Shown: positions 9,790 through 19,484, counted from the first letter of the stretch. The stretch: DNA of 22,941 nt from Saccoglossus kowalevskii (GCF_000003605.2 NW_003140314.1:1-22941); one strand, 5' to 3'. Notes: generated by a model from the sequence alone, not told the origin. A program made the numbers and translations.

Positions 9790-10935
9790 AAATTGCAGTG
9801 ATATCAGATAAAGCAACGACCTACTTATCAAGAGCACACCAAAAACATCAGCTGTATTTCGAGAAGTTTATAATTTATCATGTCTTTCACGGATGTATTT
9901 ATTCTAAATCACACTAAATATTGCGAGTTTCAATTTAAGATTATACATAATATACCGTACTTTAATTCAGATTTTCATTGGTTGACAATGATTGTGCACT
10001 TTTTGTAAATTTGAAAATGAAACAATCTCATGTCTGGATAACATTCTCGATATAGTTCTCAGAATGCAGCTCAACCAATGGTCTTCCTAGTATTCACGAT
10101 AATACTTGGTTTACCTGAGTTGTCTCATTCTTGGTAAAATACATTTATATAAATGAAAAATGCAATTATTCAATCCAATGTTTAATATTTACATAACCAT
10201 GTCAACGACATAAAGGGATTTAAGAATATATTGAAAATATTAAAGTAAAAAGTGGTTCAACACAAGCATATTAATCCATGTTTTGTATCTAATTAATTAT
10301 TACCAAACTCAGGCGAGAAGTACATCTCGGGTTTAAACCATTTATTGCGTTTTGTTTGATAGTGTCTGTTATATAACCACAAAGTGTTGGAACCTACCAT
10401 GTGTGAAGTCTAAATGTGATCTAGCTAAGGTCGTCTGTTTCTTGCAACTGCGAACCGTTCCCTCTTTGTCCCAGAACTTCATAGTTGAAATGTTACTGTC
10501 AATGCCTTCTGTAGGACCTTCAGAGCAGCAACTTGTACTAAAGTGAGTGACCATGAAGGCAGTATGGAACCTTCTGAGAGCCTAAATTATGCTGTCCTTC
10601 TCCCATATTACATAACCCCTTGTTTAGACTGGGAACAGAGGTATTGAAATGTTAGTAGAGGTCTTCTGTATTCTTCAGTTGCCTTATGAACCAAGAATCG
10701 AAACTGTGGCATTTCTACAATACTAGTTCACACTGTGAGTATGAACTGGAATTTCATTTCCAACCCCTTTTTCATGAGAATGAAATGTGCAATCACTACA
10801 TGTATTTGTGGGTCAAAGTACATTCACACACATACATAAGTCAACATGTACAGTAGTACAGAAATTTGTCAGTGAAAATATCACGTATTATCGGTAGCAC
10901 CAACCATATATACATTTTAGTAGTGACATTTAAAT
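9790..10935. other. AT-rich intergenic DNA, no gene recognised
   Basis: Short ORFs of about 60 codons on both strands near 10352-10554 overlap each other and show no known motif. Nothing else stood out. Confidence 0.6.
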
Positions 10936-10939
10936 ATTT

Positions 10940-11014
10940 GAGACTGGCAGCCCTTGATCTCAAGATTCTGGCAGTATTGCCTGGGACACTCTACCACTGA
11001 TGAGACTGGTACCA
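10940..11014 (-). mobile_element. tRNA-derived SINE remnant
   Basis: Read on the minus strand, CATCAGTGGTAGAGTGTC resembles the D-arm and A-box region of a tRNA. It is followed by CCAGGC, then GAATCTTGAGATCAAGGG and a degraded B-box-like GGGCTGCCAGTCTC. This layout matches tRNA-headed SINEs common in molluscs, whose heads read AGTGGTAGAGTGTCCGCC. The B box is mutated and the acceptor stem is absent, so this is not a working tRNA gene. The SINE tail was not delimited. Confidence 0.45.
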
Positions 11015-11169
11015 TTCTTGGGATGTAAATAGGGTGACTGGTTTGTTCGTTTGCATTTGCTTGGAACACTTGATAATGATAATGCTTGCCATTTTCTTGA
11101 CCAATTGCCTAGTGATGCTGCATATTTCAGATCATGTCCACTGGTCTCTTGGTGCTTAGAACAATTGCG

Positions 11170-11285
11170 ATTAAGCAGCGTTCAATTGACCAAAGTCGGG
11201 GTCAGCCATTTAGAGCCATCAAACCTCTTTAAAATCCATGACAGTGTGTCATCATGCACCACAGTAAGACCTTTCTGCCTGAATT
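11170..11285 (-). pseudogene. Possible fragment of a DDE integrase-domain gene (HTH region)
   Basis: One minus-strand frame reads RQKGLTVVHDDTLSWILKRF. This resembles the helix-turn-helix segment that precedes the integrase core in a multi-copy animal family of integrase-domain proteins (pattern: R-x-K/H-G-L-x-V-x-x-D-T-V-x-x-x-L-K-x-L-D). An overlapping 90-codon minus-strand ORF (11229-11501) is in a different frame. The expected downstream core with GPNxxWHxDxYDKL is not readable, so the call is weak. Confidence 0.25.
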
Positions 11286-11509
11286 GATGGCAGAAAGCTG
11301 AACTACTTTCAGTTCCTCACCACTAATGTGTCTAGAGATCTGTTGTCCCGAGTCATAGTGTTTGTAAATCCACCATCCGTGCCCTCGCCACATGTTTGGT
11401 GCATCTGTTAGATTTACACAGAGGGCTTCCTGGTAATCATTGATTACATTGATGAGTAAGTGCAGTCTGTCGCCAAGTAGTAGTTGTTGCCTGGAGGACA
11501 TTTCTACAT

Positions 11510-12095
11510 CTGACAGGCTCAGGGGTCACATCCTTCGCAGACGAAAACATTCCCACTATGCTCATTAATTTGGCTCTGTCTTAGTTCATGGGCAGTAGAC
11601 CATGGCTAGTATGTATATTTTCTTTTCTAGGAAAAAACAGACATTTGGGTATCTGCTTTTGAATTTTGAACGTCGACTATAGACCCCAGAGACTGCACTA
11701 GACGTTTAGACGCACATGTGATTGATCGTGAAGGATCCTGTCATTAATGCAAAGCTACAAAAAGTGATTAGAGAATTGGAATGACATAACCATGCCGACA
11801 TATGTGCAGTTTGTGTGAGGCAGCGTGTGGTGTACAGCTATGCAAGAGGAAGCACACATGTGGTGCTAGTTATGCTTGTAAAAAGTAATTCTTTTTCAGG
11901 CTGAAGCTGCTGAATTTAGGTTTATAAAACCATGAAGATAAAAAAGGTGTCTATGATAAAACTATCTACTGAACTCTCTGAGCTGATATATTTGTGTTGA
12001 TACATGCATAAATGTGCATTCATCTCTACTAGATTGCTCTGCAAGATTGCCCTGTTTGAGTGCCACAATTTCTGTTTCAAGAAATATTCAATATA
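11510..12095. other. Non-coding stretch, no gene recognised
   Basis: The only oddity is a short Cys-rich plus-strand frame around 11794-11886 (CSLCEAACGV, then KHTCGAS) ending in a stop. Confidence 0.5.
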
Positions 12096-12097
12096 AT

Positions 12098-12182
12098 AAC
12101 AGTGGTGGACATACAGTTTTAACGGTCATTGTCAATAAGCTAAAACTGTATGTCAACTTCAGTTTGGGTGAACATCACTGTT
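12098..12182. mobile_element. Small foldback / MITE-like hairpin
   Basis: A perfect 14-bp stem, GACATACAGTTTTA (12108-12121) against TAAAACTGTATGTC (12141-12154), has a 19-nt loop. Outside it, AACAGTGGTG on the left mirrors CATCACTGTT on the right with one mismatch, giving an 85-bp structure with imperfect terminal inverted repeats. The CAGTG-type terminus is reminiscent of hAT-derived MITEs, but no target-site duplication was established. Confidence 0.45.
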
Positions 12183-12537
12183 GCCCGTGAGTCAAGATCA
12201 CAATTATTCAGGTTTTGGAAATAGTGACAAAAGTTGACTTTGGTGCTCAATATTGATCAACCATGTGTCATAATTATGCAAATTAGCTAATTAACTCATC
12301 CCATTTTTGACATACTGATACATGAGTAGTAATTATTATACATCTGTCATAGTACGCCATAAGTTAGAGCATGCAGTAATTTTGCAGTATTGCACAGGGT
12401 ATTTTATGGAATGATTACCCGCGTAAGTGTCCTCTAATAATAAATCAAAGAAAGCTTAGAAAGAACTTGTGTGTGCTGAAGGTATTGAAGGCTTGAAGTT
12501 AGCACACATGCTTCTATCAGAGCAAATACAGATTACA

Positions 12538-12873
12538 AATTTAGGCAGAGGGTTTTCAACCCGCCTATTCACCTAGTTCATGCCCATCTTAGACTCCGGT
12601 CAGTCAAAATTACTATTTTGAACTGTAGGCATTAATCTGAGAAAGAAATCAAGGTCAGGGGCCATGACCTAAGAATTTTCTTCCACATCACATATCACAT
12701 GACAAGGTAAGGAGGCCATCAGCCATCTTGCCTTATAGTCAATCCCCCATTTTCTCTGTATACAAGAACTTAAAGCCAATCACTAGGGAAAGTGTGGTGG
12801 TTTGGAGGTTCCTAGAGTCTATGGTGGGTATGAACTAGGTAAATAGGTGGGTTGAAAACCCTCTGCCTAAATT
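12538..12873. repeat. Long inverted repeat (59-bp arms) beside the DIRS-like element
   Basis: The left arm (12538-12596, containing GGCAGAGGGTTTTCAACCC) is the reverse complement of the right arm (12815-12873) with about five differences in 59 bp. The loop is about 218 bp. Both arms end in AGACTC. The structure lies at the 3' side of the minus-strand DIRS-like element, where terminal inverted repeats or an internal complementary region would be expected. I infer that link from position and symmetry. Confidence 0.8.
12591..12619 (+). repeat. Direct repeat, left copy, beside the inverted repeat
   Basis: AGACTCCGGTCAGTCAAAAT followed by TACTATTTT recurs at 12897-12925 with one mismatch. Both copies follow a related TTCAC-GTTCAT-CAT stretch (12568 onwards and 12871 onwards), so the right side of the hairpin carries the terminal unit in both orientations. 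Confidence 0.8.
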
Positions 12874-12896
12874 CACTACGTTCATTTACATACCAT

Positions 12897-12925
12897 AGAC
12901 TCCGGTCAGTCAAAATGACTATTTT
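12897..12925 (+). repeat. Direct repeat, right copy, beside the inverted repeat
   Basis: This matches 12591-12619 at 28 of 29 positions. It lies just outside the right arm of the inverted repeat and directly against the 3' end of the DIRS-like element. Confidence 0.8.
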
Positions 12926-13229
12926 ACTGAGTCAGACGCCGAGCGGGGGTGGGTTTCCGAGAAAAACACAAAATAAAAGAGTACTTGAAATAAAGGGGAT
13001 AACTAGAATTCCAAAAAAATTAAAAGCTGAAACAGTTCTGCATGAGGGCATAGGCCGAAAGGGAGACTGGAAATGTCCAAGGAGCACTGATGGGAGAAAC
13101 TTCTCTGCACAAATCTGTAGCCGAGACTGCTCTATTGCCTATGTGCATGGATCCCTATGGATGTCTGAGCTGGGTCAACAAGCAAAGGCTGACCCGTAAC
13201 GACACGACTCACCCTAAAAAGACCTTCCC

Positions 13230-14090
13230 CAATTGATTGCATGTCTCTTAGGTAATAATGGATGAAGACGTTTTGCATTCTTCAGAAGCCTGCTCTAAGC
13301 ATGTGTTCGAGGGGGCACCTGACACAAGGGCTAGTGAGTTAGCGACCACACACCCTGATGCGCTCATACTTTGTGTTTCTGTAGACTCTGTGCCAAAAAC
13401 CTCAAAACACTGTCAAAGTGATCCACATATAAATGGAAGTCGGGGAGGCTGGTCTATCTGCTTACCCTGGCCATAATACATAAACATGTGTTTGCTGTCT
13501 TGCCTCAACTCGCTAGTCTCTCATAGCAACTCAAACGTCAAACCGGGCCTACAAAATAGGCCACAAGGGTGATGATGATCGGCTGTGGTTCATGTCCTGG
13601 GATTTGGTTCTTGGTGAGAAACACGATTCATGTCTTTAGCATAACTTGATTGTCCATATAGGTGACACAACTGTCCGAAAAACACAAGGCCCCTAACTCA
13701 GAACGACGCCTACCTTAGGGGACTGTTTTCTACATCATATTTCAGTCCATTTTGACACAACCGACAAATCCAAATTGGGTGGTTCCCTAGATAGGGGTCT
13801 AGGCCTCTGATGAAAAGATATAATCGGCTAGTCTTGTACCCAAAGAGTTCTCAATGGCAGGTGACAAGGTTGACCTATAGCCAACAATTGCTGCATGGGA
13901 CAATCCTAACTCATCAAAAAAATTGACGAAAAAATCAGCTACCTGGCCAACAGTGGGGTCACATGGGCCAATCTCCCCCACTACAGCAATCAATGTATGC
14001 CCGGAATCAAAGGCTGCATTAGTGGAACCCCTATTCGCCCTGGCCGGGATGTTGGCAGCCCGCTCTGATAAACCAGTGTCAAGATGCAGG
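13230..14090 (-). pseudogene. DIRS-type tyrosine recombinase pseudogene
   Basis: The N-terminal core-binding domain reads LSERAANIPARANRGSTNAA, then TVGQVADFFVNFFDELGLS and AAIVGYRSTLS (about 14090-13830), the standard start of the recombinase in these elements. The catalytic half is fragmented: FLTKNQIPGHEPQPIII (about 13571-13621), then EHMLRAGF and HYYLRDMQS (about 13310-13233). The Tyr of YLRD corresponds to the nucleophile that forms the covalent DNA link. The segment that should hold the first catalytic Arg is too degraded to place, and stops interrupt 13320-13800. Such recombinases insert circular cDNA without a target-site duplication. Confidence 0.75.
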
Positions 14091-14319
14091 TGTGCCTTCA
14101 GTACTTGATGAATCAGTGGAAAGGGAGAAACGCATACACGTCCATATCGATAATACGTTCGTAACCCACGCTTCTGGAGCGTGGCAAATAGTTCTATCTT
14201 GGGACCGTCCCTGCAACTGACGTCATCATCCTAATCCGCATCAGTTGTTGGAGAGACACAGAGGGAATGCTGACTAAATGTTCGCTAGACTGCTTATTGC
14301 TAGGCAACGAGTCTGAGAT

Positions 14320-14530
14320 GGATGCACCAAGCCTGCCTCTGTGTCGAACTCCATGACAGAAACTGATGTGTTGGTGAACACATATGGAGCCATGCATAAT
14401 CCAAAGGGGGCATCGTGAATTTAAATAATTGGCCCAAATGGGCGATTCAAAGGAGTCAATGACTCGCTGGGTGCATCGGTTTGTGCAGGTAAGCATCGCT
14501 CAAGTCGAGCGTGGCTAACCAATCAAAATG
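14320..14530 (-). pseudogene. DIRS-type reverse transcriptase fragment
   Basis: The minus-strand frame begins WLATLDLSDAYLHKPMHP, RT motif A with its metal-binding Asp. It is followed, after stops, by AHLGQLFKF and, in a shifted frame, PPFGL-like sequence leading to APYVFTNTSVSVMEF. The YxDD motif and the RNase H domain do not follow; the next recognisable sequence is the linker before the recombinase. About 500 residues of an intact element are therefore missing. Confidence 0.75.
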
Positions 14531-15243
14531 GTACACAGAGAATAAAATAGTGTTCGTGTCTCCATGCAACATATAACAGTATAACCCTGTATATTGCTCC
14601 CTTCATAATAAAACTGCCTACCTCCTATCGGGGTCCACAGGTCGGTTACCCTGCTGCTTCCAAGCCAGAATACACTGGCGCAATCGGTGTGCAACAGGAA
14701 TATGTGGCCATGGGTTGGCGGTTCTACATTGGGGGACATCTATCACTAGCGAAAATCAATGCGCCAAAACAGCATCCTGCTGCACAGAGGTAGCCCCTGC
14801 AAAGGGAGCCGGATGACACTGCAGGATATCATACATAGTAGTGTGATGCCTTGCCATCAACTGTGTCTGCTGGTCTAGAAGGCTGCTGCATTCCATCTCT
14901 GAGATTTCAGAGTCCTGGAGATGCACTCTAATGCATTCCACTGCTGGTCACAAACTCCAAAAGGTTAATGGTCGCAAATCTGCTCTCAGGGCATGGTGGA
15001 CTGTTTCTGACAAAGACATAAGGAACTCCACGGAGCACGTACATCCCCCTCTACCCGTCCAGCCAAATAAAAGTTAGTGGTACCTGGGTTTGGGGGAAAA
15101 AACGAGAGATCAAGTTGGGCACGAAGTTCAGCTCCAGGCTCTGCTGGTTTTGGTACCAGACACCACACCGATTGGATAGCGCTTGTTCCAAGAATGCTTC
15201 GCTTGTGTGAAGAAAATAGAGAGTGACAAGCCATGCATGGCAC

Positions 15244-15463
15244 AGTCCCTGTTAGTTATTGAATTTAGTTTTGTTTATTATATAGTAATATAGCTGGAAT
15301 ACAACCATGTCAGGAATATGATTATGATGATTGTTCAACATTAAAATGATTGACATTTGTATCTGATCATAAACAAGTACTTGTCCATATTGAGAGATAT
15401 TGCTCTGGAACAGCATTCAAAATCAGTCATTTTTAATACATGTATATATCTATAACACGACGC
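15244..15463. other. Short AT-rich spacer
   Basis: This lies between the 5' side of the DIRS-like element and the dispersed repeat at 15464. I looked here for a counterpart of the 12538-12873 inverted repeat and did not see one. Confidence 0.5.
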
Positions 15464-15775
15464 CAGTCGATCATTTTGAATCTTATCTGAAAAACAAAAT
15501 TATTTGCATCATAATGTCTAATGTATATACGGTACCAAGTTTGAACAAAATCGATCTGTAAACAGCCTTGAAATGCTTGATTTTGATGATTTTTTAGCGC
15601 AATAAGGGCCGCCATTCGGCCATCTTGAATCAGATCGTGAAACAAATTGATGTGCATATGTATAATATCATGTATGATGTATGTGTGAGGTTTGATCATG
15701 ATTGGTCCGGGCATTTCTAAAATACAGGTCCGAACTCACTCACGCACGCACGCATGCATGCACACATGCATGTCT
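15464..15775 (+). repeat. Dispersed repeat with an internal ~149-bp tandem duplication and CA/CG-rich tail
   Basis: Two imperfect units occur: CATTTTGAATC...AACAAA...TTGCAT...AATGTATA...GTTTGA...ATCG starting at 15472, and CATCTTGAATC...AACAAA...GTGCATATG...GATGTATG...GTTTGATCA...ATTGG starting at 15621. The offset is 149 bp. They are followed by a purine/pyrimidine alternating tail (15735-15770, ACGCACGCATGCATGCACAC). The wording CCATCTTGAATC...GTTTGATCATGATTGGTCCG is typical of repeats very common in marine invertebrate genomes, often the 3' part of non-autonomous elements. The 93-codon minus-strand ORF over it is a shadow. Confidence 0.6.
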
Positions 15776-15862
15776 TACTATCATTGTGATGACACACATT
15801 GGATATATAACTTTTAATATAGTTGCGATATAAACTCGATTAAAACGCATTCCTATATAGGG

Positions 15863-15905
15863 TTGCATTTTAATTGGAGTTTAATTAAACTCAATTACAA
15901 TGCAA
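15863..15905. repeat. Near-perfect palindrome
   Basis: Centred on AGTTTAATTAAACT (15878-15891), with outer arms TTGCATTTTAATTG and CAATTACAATGCAA. One mismatch and one bulged base interrupt 43 bp. Further AATT-rich inverted motifs continue to about 15945. Confidence 0.75.
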
Positions 15906-15976
15906 TTCAACGTAGAATTGAGTTTCAATTAAGTTTAATTAAATAAAAGTTGAATATCCTGTGACAGAACATAGAA

Positions 15977-16094
15977 ATGTTTGCAAACCTTAGGTTTAGT
16001 AAAGGGGGAAGATATGGTACAATTATATTAATATTAATTGAACAATACCTACCTAACCTAACCATACCTTACTAAACCTAAGCACGGCAAACAT
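15977..16094. mobile_element. MITE-like element with ~28-bp terminal inverted repeats
   Basis: The left end ATGTTTGC-AAAC-CTTAGGTTTAGTAA (15977-16002) is mirrored by TTACTAAACCTAAG-CACG-GCAAACAT (16069-16094). The 4-bp inner differences sit at the same place in both arms. The interior is AT-rich, with ATTAATATTAAT near 16027. The size of 118 bp fits a small MITE. The target-site duplication was not resolved. Confidence 0.55.
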
Positions 16095-16099
16095 GACTT

Positions 16100-18485
16100 A
16101 AATTCGTTTAAATATTAATATAAATTATGAAAATAGTGAGGGTCGTCACAATGTAGGTCATGTCGGTGTACAGTAAAATGAAAGTTGTCACATCCTTGTT
16201 ACCACACACGCACACGCACATACATACAGACAGGCTAACTGCAAAGACTCCTATTGTGTGCTTCGCACCTGGGAGTAAAAAAAAAACATGGCTGCCCCCA
16301 GGGTTTGACCTGACCCCACACAAAGAAGTTTGCTAAATCCGTTCTAAACATTTTGGATTTCGGCATTCCCATGACGTATTCCTGGGAGGAAAAGATCTAT
16401 AATAATATTTGGTCACATTGACCTTCGCTGCGCGTTAGATGATACTCCCGCTGTACTGTCTTTGTGCACACTTTGCAGTATCCTCGTGATAACCTCATAT
16501 TCTCAAACAATTTGTAAAATTTTCCAGAAAGGACACAACAATATATTTTATTATTATTCCAACTATATTATGAGTAGAAGACTTCAACAAATAAACATAA
16601 ATTATGTAAGTTTTACTCAACAGACAAATAAATGATAAGTGATATACCATATATTGCATTGTCAGATCCTTGTAGTTGAAATTATAAATAAGAAGTACAA
16701 AATAAATAATTGTTATTTTTTGCCTTAAAAGGACATTATCACCCGACTGACAATTTTTATAAATGTTTTGTATGACTACTGCACATTCAGAAATGGTATA
16801 ACACTAATGTGAAATCAAATTGGAAGTCAACACTTCGATAATCGATATATAATCAAAGGAGTTACCATTACTCTAAAAAATTAAGCCATCCAAGACTGAT
16901 TTTGGATATGCACAAACTAAAAAATATTGCCATGTGCACTGACTTAATTCAACCCCCTATAATCATAATTATACAAATATTATTTTTTTTATTTTCACCC
17001 AAATTACACAATCTTAAAATAGAAGTAGAAGTGTCCATCTTAAAATGTTATTGCAGCAGTATGAAATTTATGTTTTAGAAAAAGATATTAATAATAAAGA
17101 AATGTCTAATATAAACATACTTGAAGGAATATTTTTCAGTGACATTATTGTTTGGAAATTTGTTGATATTCATTTACACCAGAGTTAGGTGAGGCATGTT
17201 TATACTAAAAATTATAAACTACTTTCACTTGAAATCTCCACCTCTCTCCATTCTATGAAGTGGTCATAGAATGACATGCATATACTCAACCATAAACTGT
17301 CGTTTGAGTTTACCCTTTTCATCACTAGTTTCTCTTTTCATGACAAATTCACAAAATAGTCCTGTACAGTTTGCACTTTCCTTCAGAAGATTGGGACAAA
17401 AATAGTTAAGTTTTTTGAATAAAAATTAACTCAAATTTTGTCTGTTGGCTCCAAAATTAGAATTTATTTCCAGAAATATTGAAGAATATAAAAAAGTGTG
17501 CAGAACAATTTGGGTGAGAAAGTCTGGTGGTGAAAAGGTTAAAAAGATTTATGTTTATAAAGTACCCACCCTACCTGACTTCAGTGTATACTAATATATA
17601 CTACAGTATCAATAAGTTTTTATGGATAACAAAGCCCTATACTCATAATGAAAGCACTAATTTATTGACTATTGACTAGCAACAAGTATAGAAGATGTAT
17701 GGCATTATTGCTGCAATGCATCTTTAAAGTTGCAATGTTGGCAAAACTTAGTTGAAAGCTCTTTAAATTTTGACTAAGATCACCAAAAATCAAATCTGTA
17801 TTCGCAAGTTATACTGATCCAAACCTTATTGATTATTATTGTCTTTACTACAATAAATCTTATCATGGAAAATGCTTCATATCCATCTTCCATCATTGAA
17901 CAGAGAATGCCATTCAGTGACTTAATGAAGACACCTGAAGATACTGAAAACTCAAAACACAACCAAATCCAAGGAACAGTTTGGCTTGTTTGACTATTGG
18001 CAAGCTGTACACATACAGTGAAAGACAGAAAACTGTACTTTAGTTTATAACCATATTCATAACAGTTTGTAAATACTAAACATCAGCTTTCAAATATTCA
18101 ACATTGACAACATCCATAATGCAGCCGCTTGCCTTCACATGAAATAGCAGCCGTGACTGTCAACTTATTCAAAATGAAGCACTTACTGATTGGATGATAT
18201 TGAATTAACTCATAAATATTATGTTAATAAATATACCATTTTTGATTGGTCAATTCAAGATGTAACAGCCATTTTGATTCATGATAATTTATATTTAAAA
18301 AAACGTCCCCAGGTTCCTGCAATTCACTGTATTACATGACAAGGTTTCAAACAAAATTTTGTTCACAATACAGCTTTACTCATTGCACATGTGCTTATAT
18401 AAAATACAGAAATGTGTCAGTTGTCAAAATAAGTAATATTTAAAGACTAAGTATATAACAAATGTGATTTGGATTGTTATGTGCT
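16100..18485. other. AT-rich non-coding stretch
   Basis: No gene was recognised on either strand. It contains a CA-rich patch (16203-16230), a perfect 10-bp hairpin (17249-17273) and many AT runs. A 60-codon minus-strand ORF at 17780-17962 has no features. It lies beyond the likely 3' end of the PNPLA transcript. Confidence 0.6.
17249..17273. repeat. Perfect 10-bp stem hairpin
   Basis: CATTCTATGA, then loop AGTGG, then TCATAGAATG. No U-tract follows and no gene ends here, so a terminator role is not supported. It may be the core of a small foldback element. Confidence 0.6.
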
Positions 18486-18491
18486 TTTATT
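18486..18491 (-). terminator. Candidate polyadenylation signal (AATAAA on minus strand)
   Basis: This is TTTATT on the plus strand, about 540 bp downstream of the PNPLA-like stop codon in the direction of transcription. Another AATAAA-type match may occur nearer in this AT-rich 3' UTR; the true site cannot be chosen from sequence alone. Confidence 0.2.
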
Positions 18492-19031
18492 AGAGATGTG
18501 CTTCTAATAGAGCAAATACAGTAGTTTGTCAACAAATGGAGCTAAACACCAGCAAGTTGTGATAACCAGTCAACCTATAAGTGGTGGGAAGTACCAACTT
18601 TACTATTGATAACCAGACAACAGTCAAACTACCATTTACTTAGTAAATAATGTAAAATATTCAAGTGTAAATTAATTTTTTGGAGAAAACTGCCTAAAAT
18701 AATTTTAAAAAAATATCCATTAGGAATCCATGCTAAAGCTTGATTTTATTGAAATTATATAGTATTTGAGACTTTGAAATAATTCTATGATAACCGTAAA
18801 TATCCATCTTATAGCCACACATTAAATGTTCACTATCAGTAACAAAACAAAGTTTTCATCATAGAAACCAACAGTAAATAGCTAAAAATACCTGCGTTCT
18901 GTGCCAAAAGTGGTTTGGTGACCGTATATTTTACTCTGGGTTTTAGGAACAACAGCATGCAACAATCAAAGAAATCCAATCATTTGTTTCAATGGTAGGC
19001 AACTAAAGCAGTCATCAAGTAATCTTTCCAA
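18492..19031 (-). other. Probable 3' UTR of the PNPLA-like gene
   Basis: AT-rich sequence with no coding pattern lies immediately downstream of the stop codon. The left limit is set only by a candidate AATAAA at 18486-18491. The plus-strand motif at 18500-18521 is shared with 12510-12531. Confidence 0.35.
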
Positions 19032-19403
19032 TCATAGAGATGTTTCATAGTTTGTGGGTGAATTATTTCCTCCAACAGCCTCATCAGCTTTCCCATTTTC
19101 ATTATTCTCTACAGGTACTTCATCATAAAAATTCCACAACTTTAGAAACTTAGATGCATCCTGGAAACCACATCGATAGTATAACTCCAACAGCTTGGTT
19201 TTAGGAGGAAATAATGCATGCTTGGTTCTCAAAATGTTGCTAGGATTAATTTTAAAAAACTGGTGAATGACTCTGATGTACAAATCCAGACCTTTTTTAT
19301 CTTTAGGGCATATATCCTGGCCACCTGAGAATGGTGATACTTGAATTGTGTGACCTTCACGAAACAAAGGCAAGTTGTTTGAGTAACCGCCATCCAAATA
19401 TTT
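19032..19403 (-). CDS. Terminal coding exon of a patatin-like phospholipase (PNPLA2/3/4/5 type), partial
   Basis: On the minus strand a polypyrimidine tract and CAG acceptor (19404-19406) open an exon that reads KYLDGGYSNNLPLF and ends with a TGA at 19032-19034, about 123 codons. DGG carries the Asp of the Ser-Asp catalytic dyad of patatin hydrolases. It is followed by TIQVSPFSGGQDICPKD, the signature of the adiponutrin/ATGL subfamily (intracellular triacylglycerol and retinyl-ester hydrolases at lipid droplets), and by ALFPPKTKLLELYYRCGFQDASKFL, the usual C-terminal helix of the domain. The protein stops about 50 residues after this, so it lacks the long C-terminal tail of vertebrate ATGL and resembles shorter members. 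The exon carrying the GxSxG serine is not in view; no upstream exon is seen up to 22941. The frame is intact, so the gene is probably functional. Confidence 0.88.
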   Translation of the reverse strand, partial: KYLDGGYSNNLPLFREGHTIQVSPFSGGQDICPKDKKGLDLYIRVIHQFFKINPSNILRTKHALFPPKTKLLELYYRCGFQDASKFLKLWNFYDEVPVENNENGKADEAVGGNNSPTNYETSL

Positions 19404-19484
19404 CTGAAAAAAATAAAGAGATAATTTATAAATGGTCCATGGTGATTTTTTATACTAATAATAATTAATAACTTATCAACTTAA

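Larger units (their letters stand above)
13190..15243 (-). mobile_element. Decayed DIRS-like retrotransposon (RT plus tyrosine recombinase)
   Basis: On the minus strand this runs from a gag-like region (about 15243-14530), through reverse transcriptase (14530-14320) and a short remnant of the RNase H/linker (IELFATLQKRGLR and SPFPLIHQVL near 14185-14110), to a tyrosine recombinase (14090-13230). An RT followed by a tyrosine recombinase, with no DDE integrase, is the hallmark of DIRS-order elements. The gag-like part includes MECSSLLDQQTQLMARHH (about 14830-14890) and FPPNPGTTNFYLAGR (about 15055-15105); I do not know their function. Stops and frameshifts occur throughout, and most of the RT and RNase H is deleted, so the element is dead. 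The local base composition is less AT-rich than the surroundings. The inverted repeat at 12538-12873 may be its terminus. Confidence 0.75.

Noticed and set aside
10940-11014. Functional tRNA gene
   Set aside because: The B box is degraded and no acceptor stem pairs, so it is listed as a SINE remnant only.
12852-13476. Plus-strand ORFs of 115 and 72 codons
   Set aside because: These lie antisense to the 3' part of the tyrosine recombinase and its terminal repeat, and have no motifs of their own.
16040-16070. Telomere-like CCTAA repeats (CTAACCTAACC)
   Set aside because: Only two units, inside a MITE-like element; too few to indicate telomeric sequence.
17249-17273. Transcription terminator
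   Set aside because: The stem is perfect but has no T-tract and no adjacent gene end, and intrinsic terminators are not expected in this genome.
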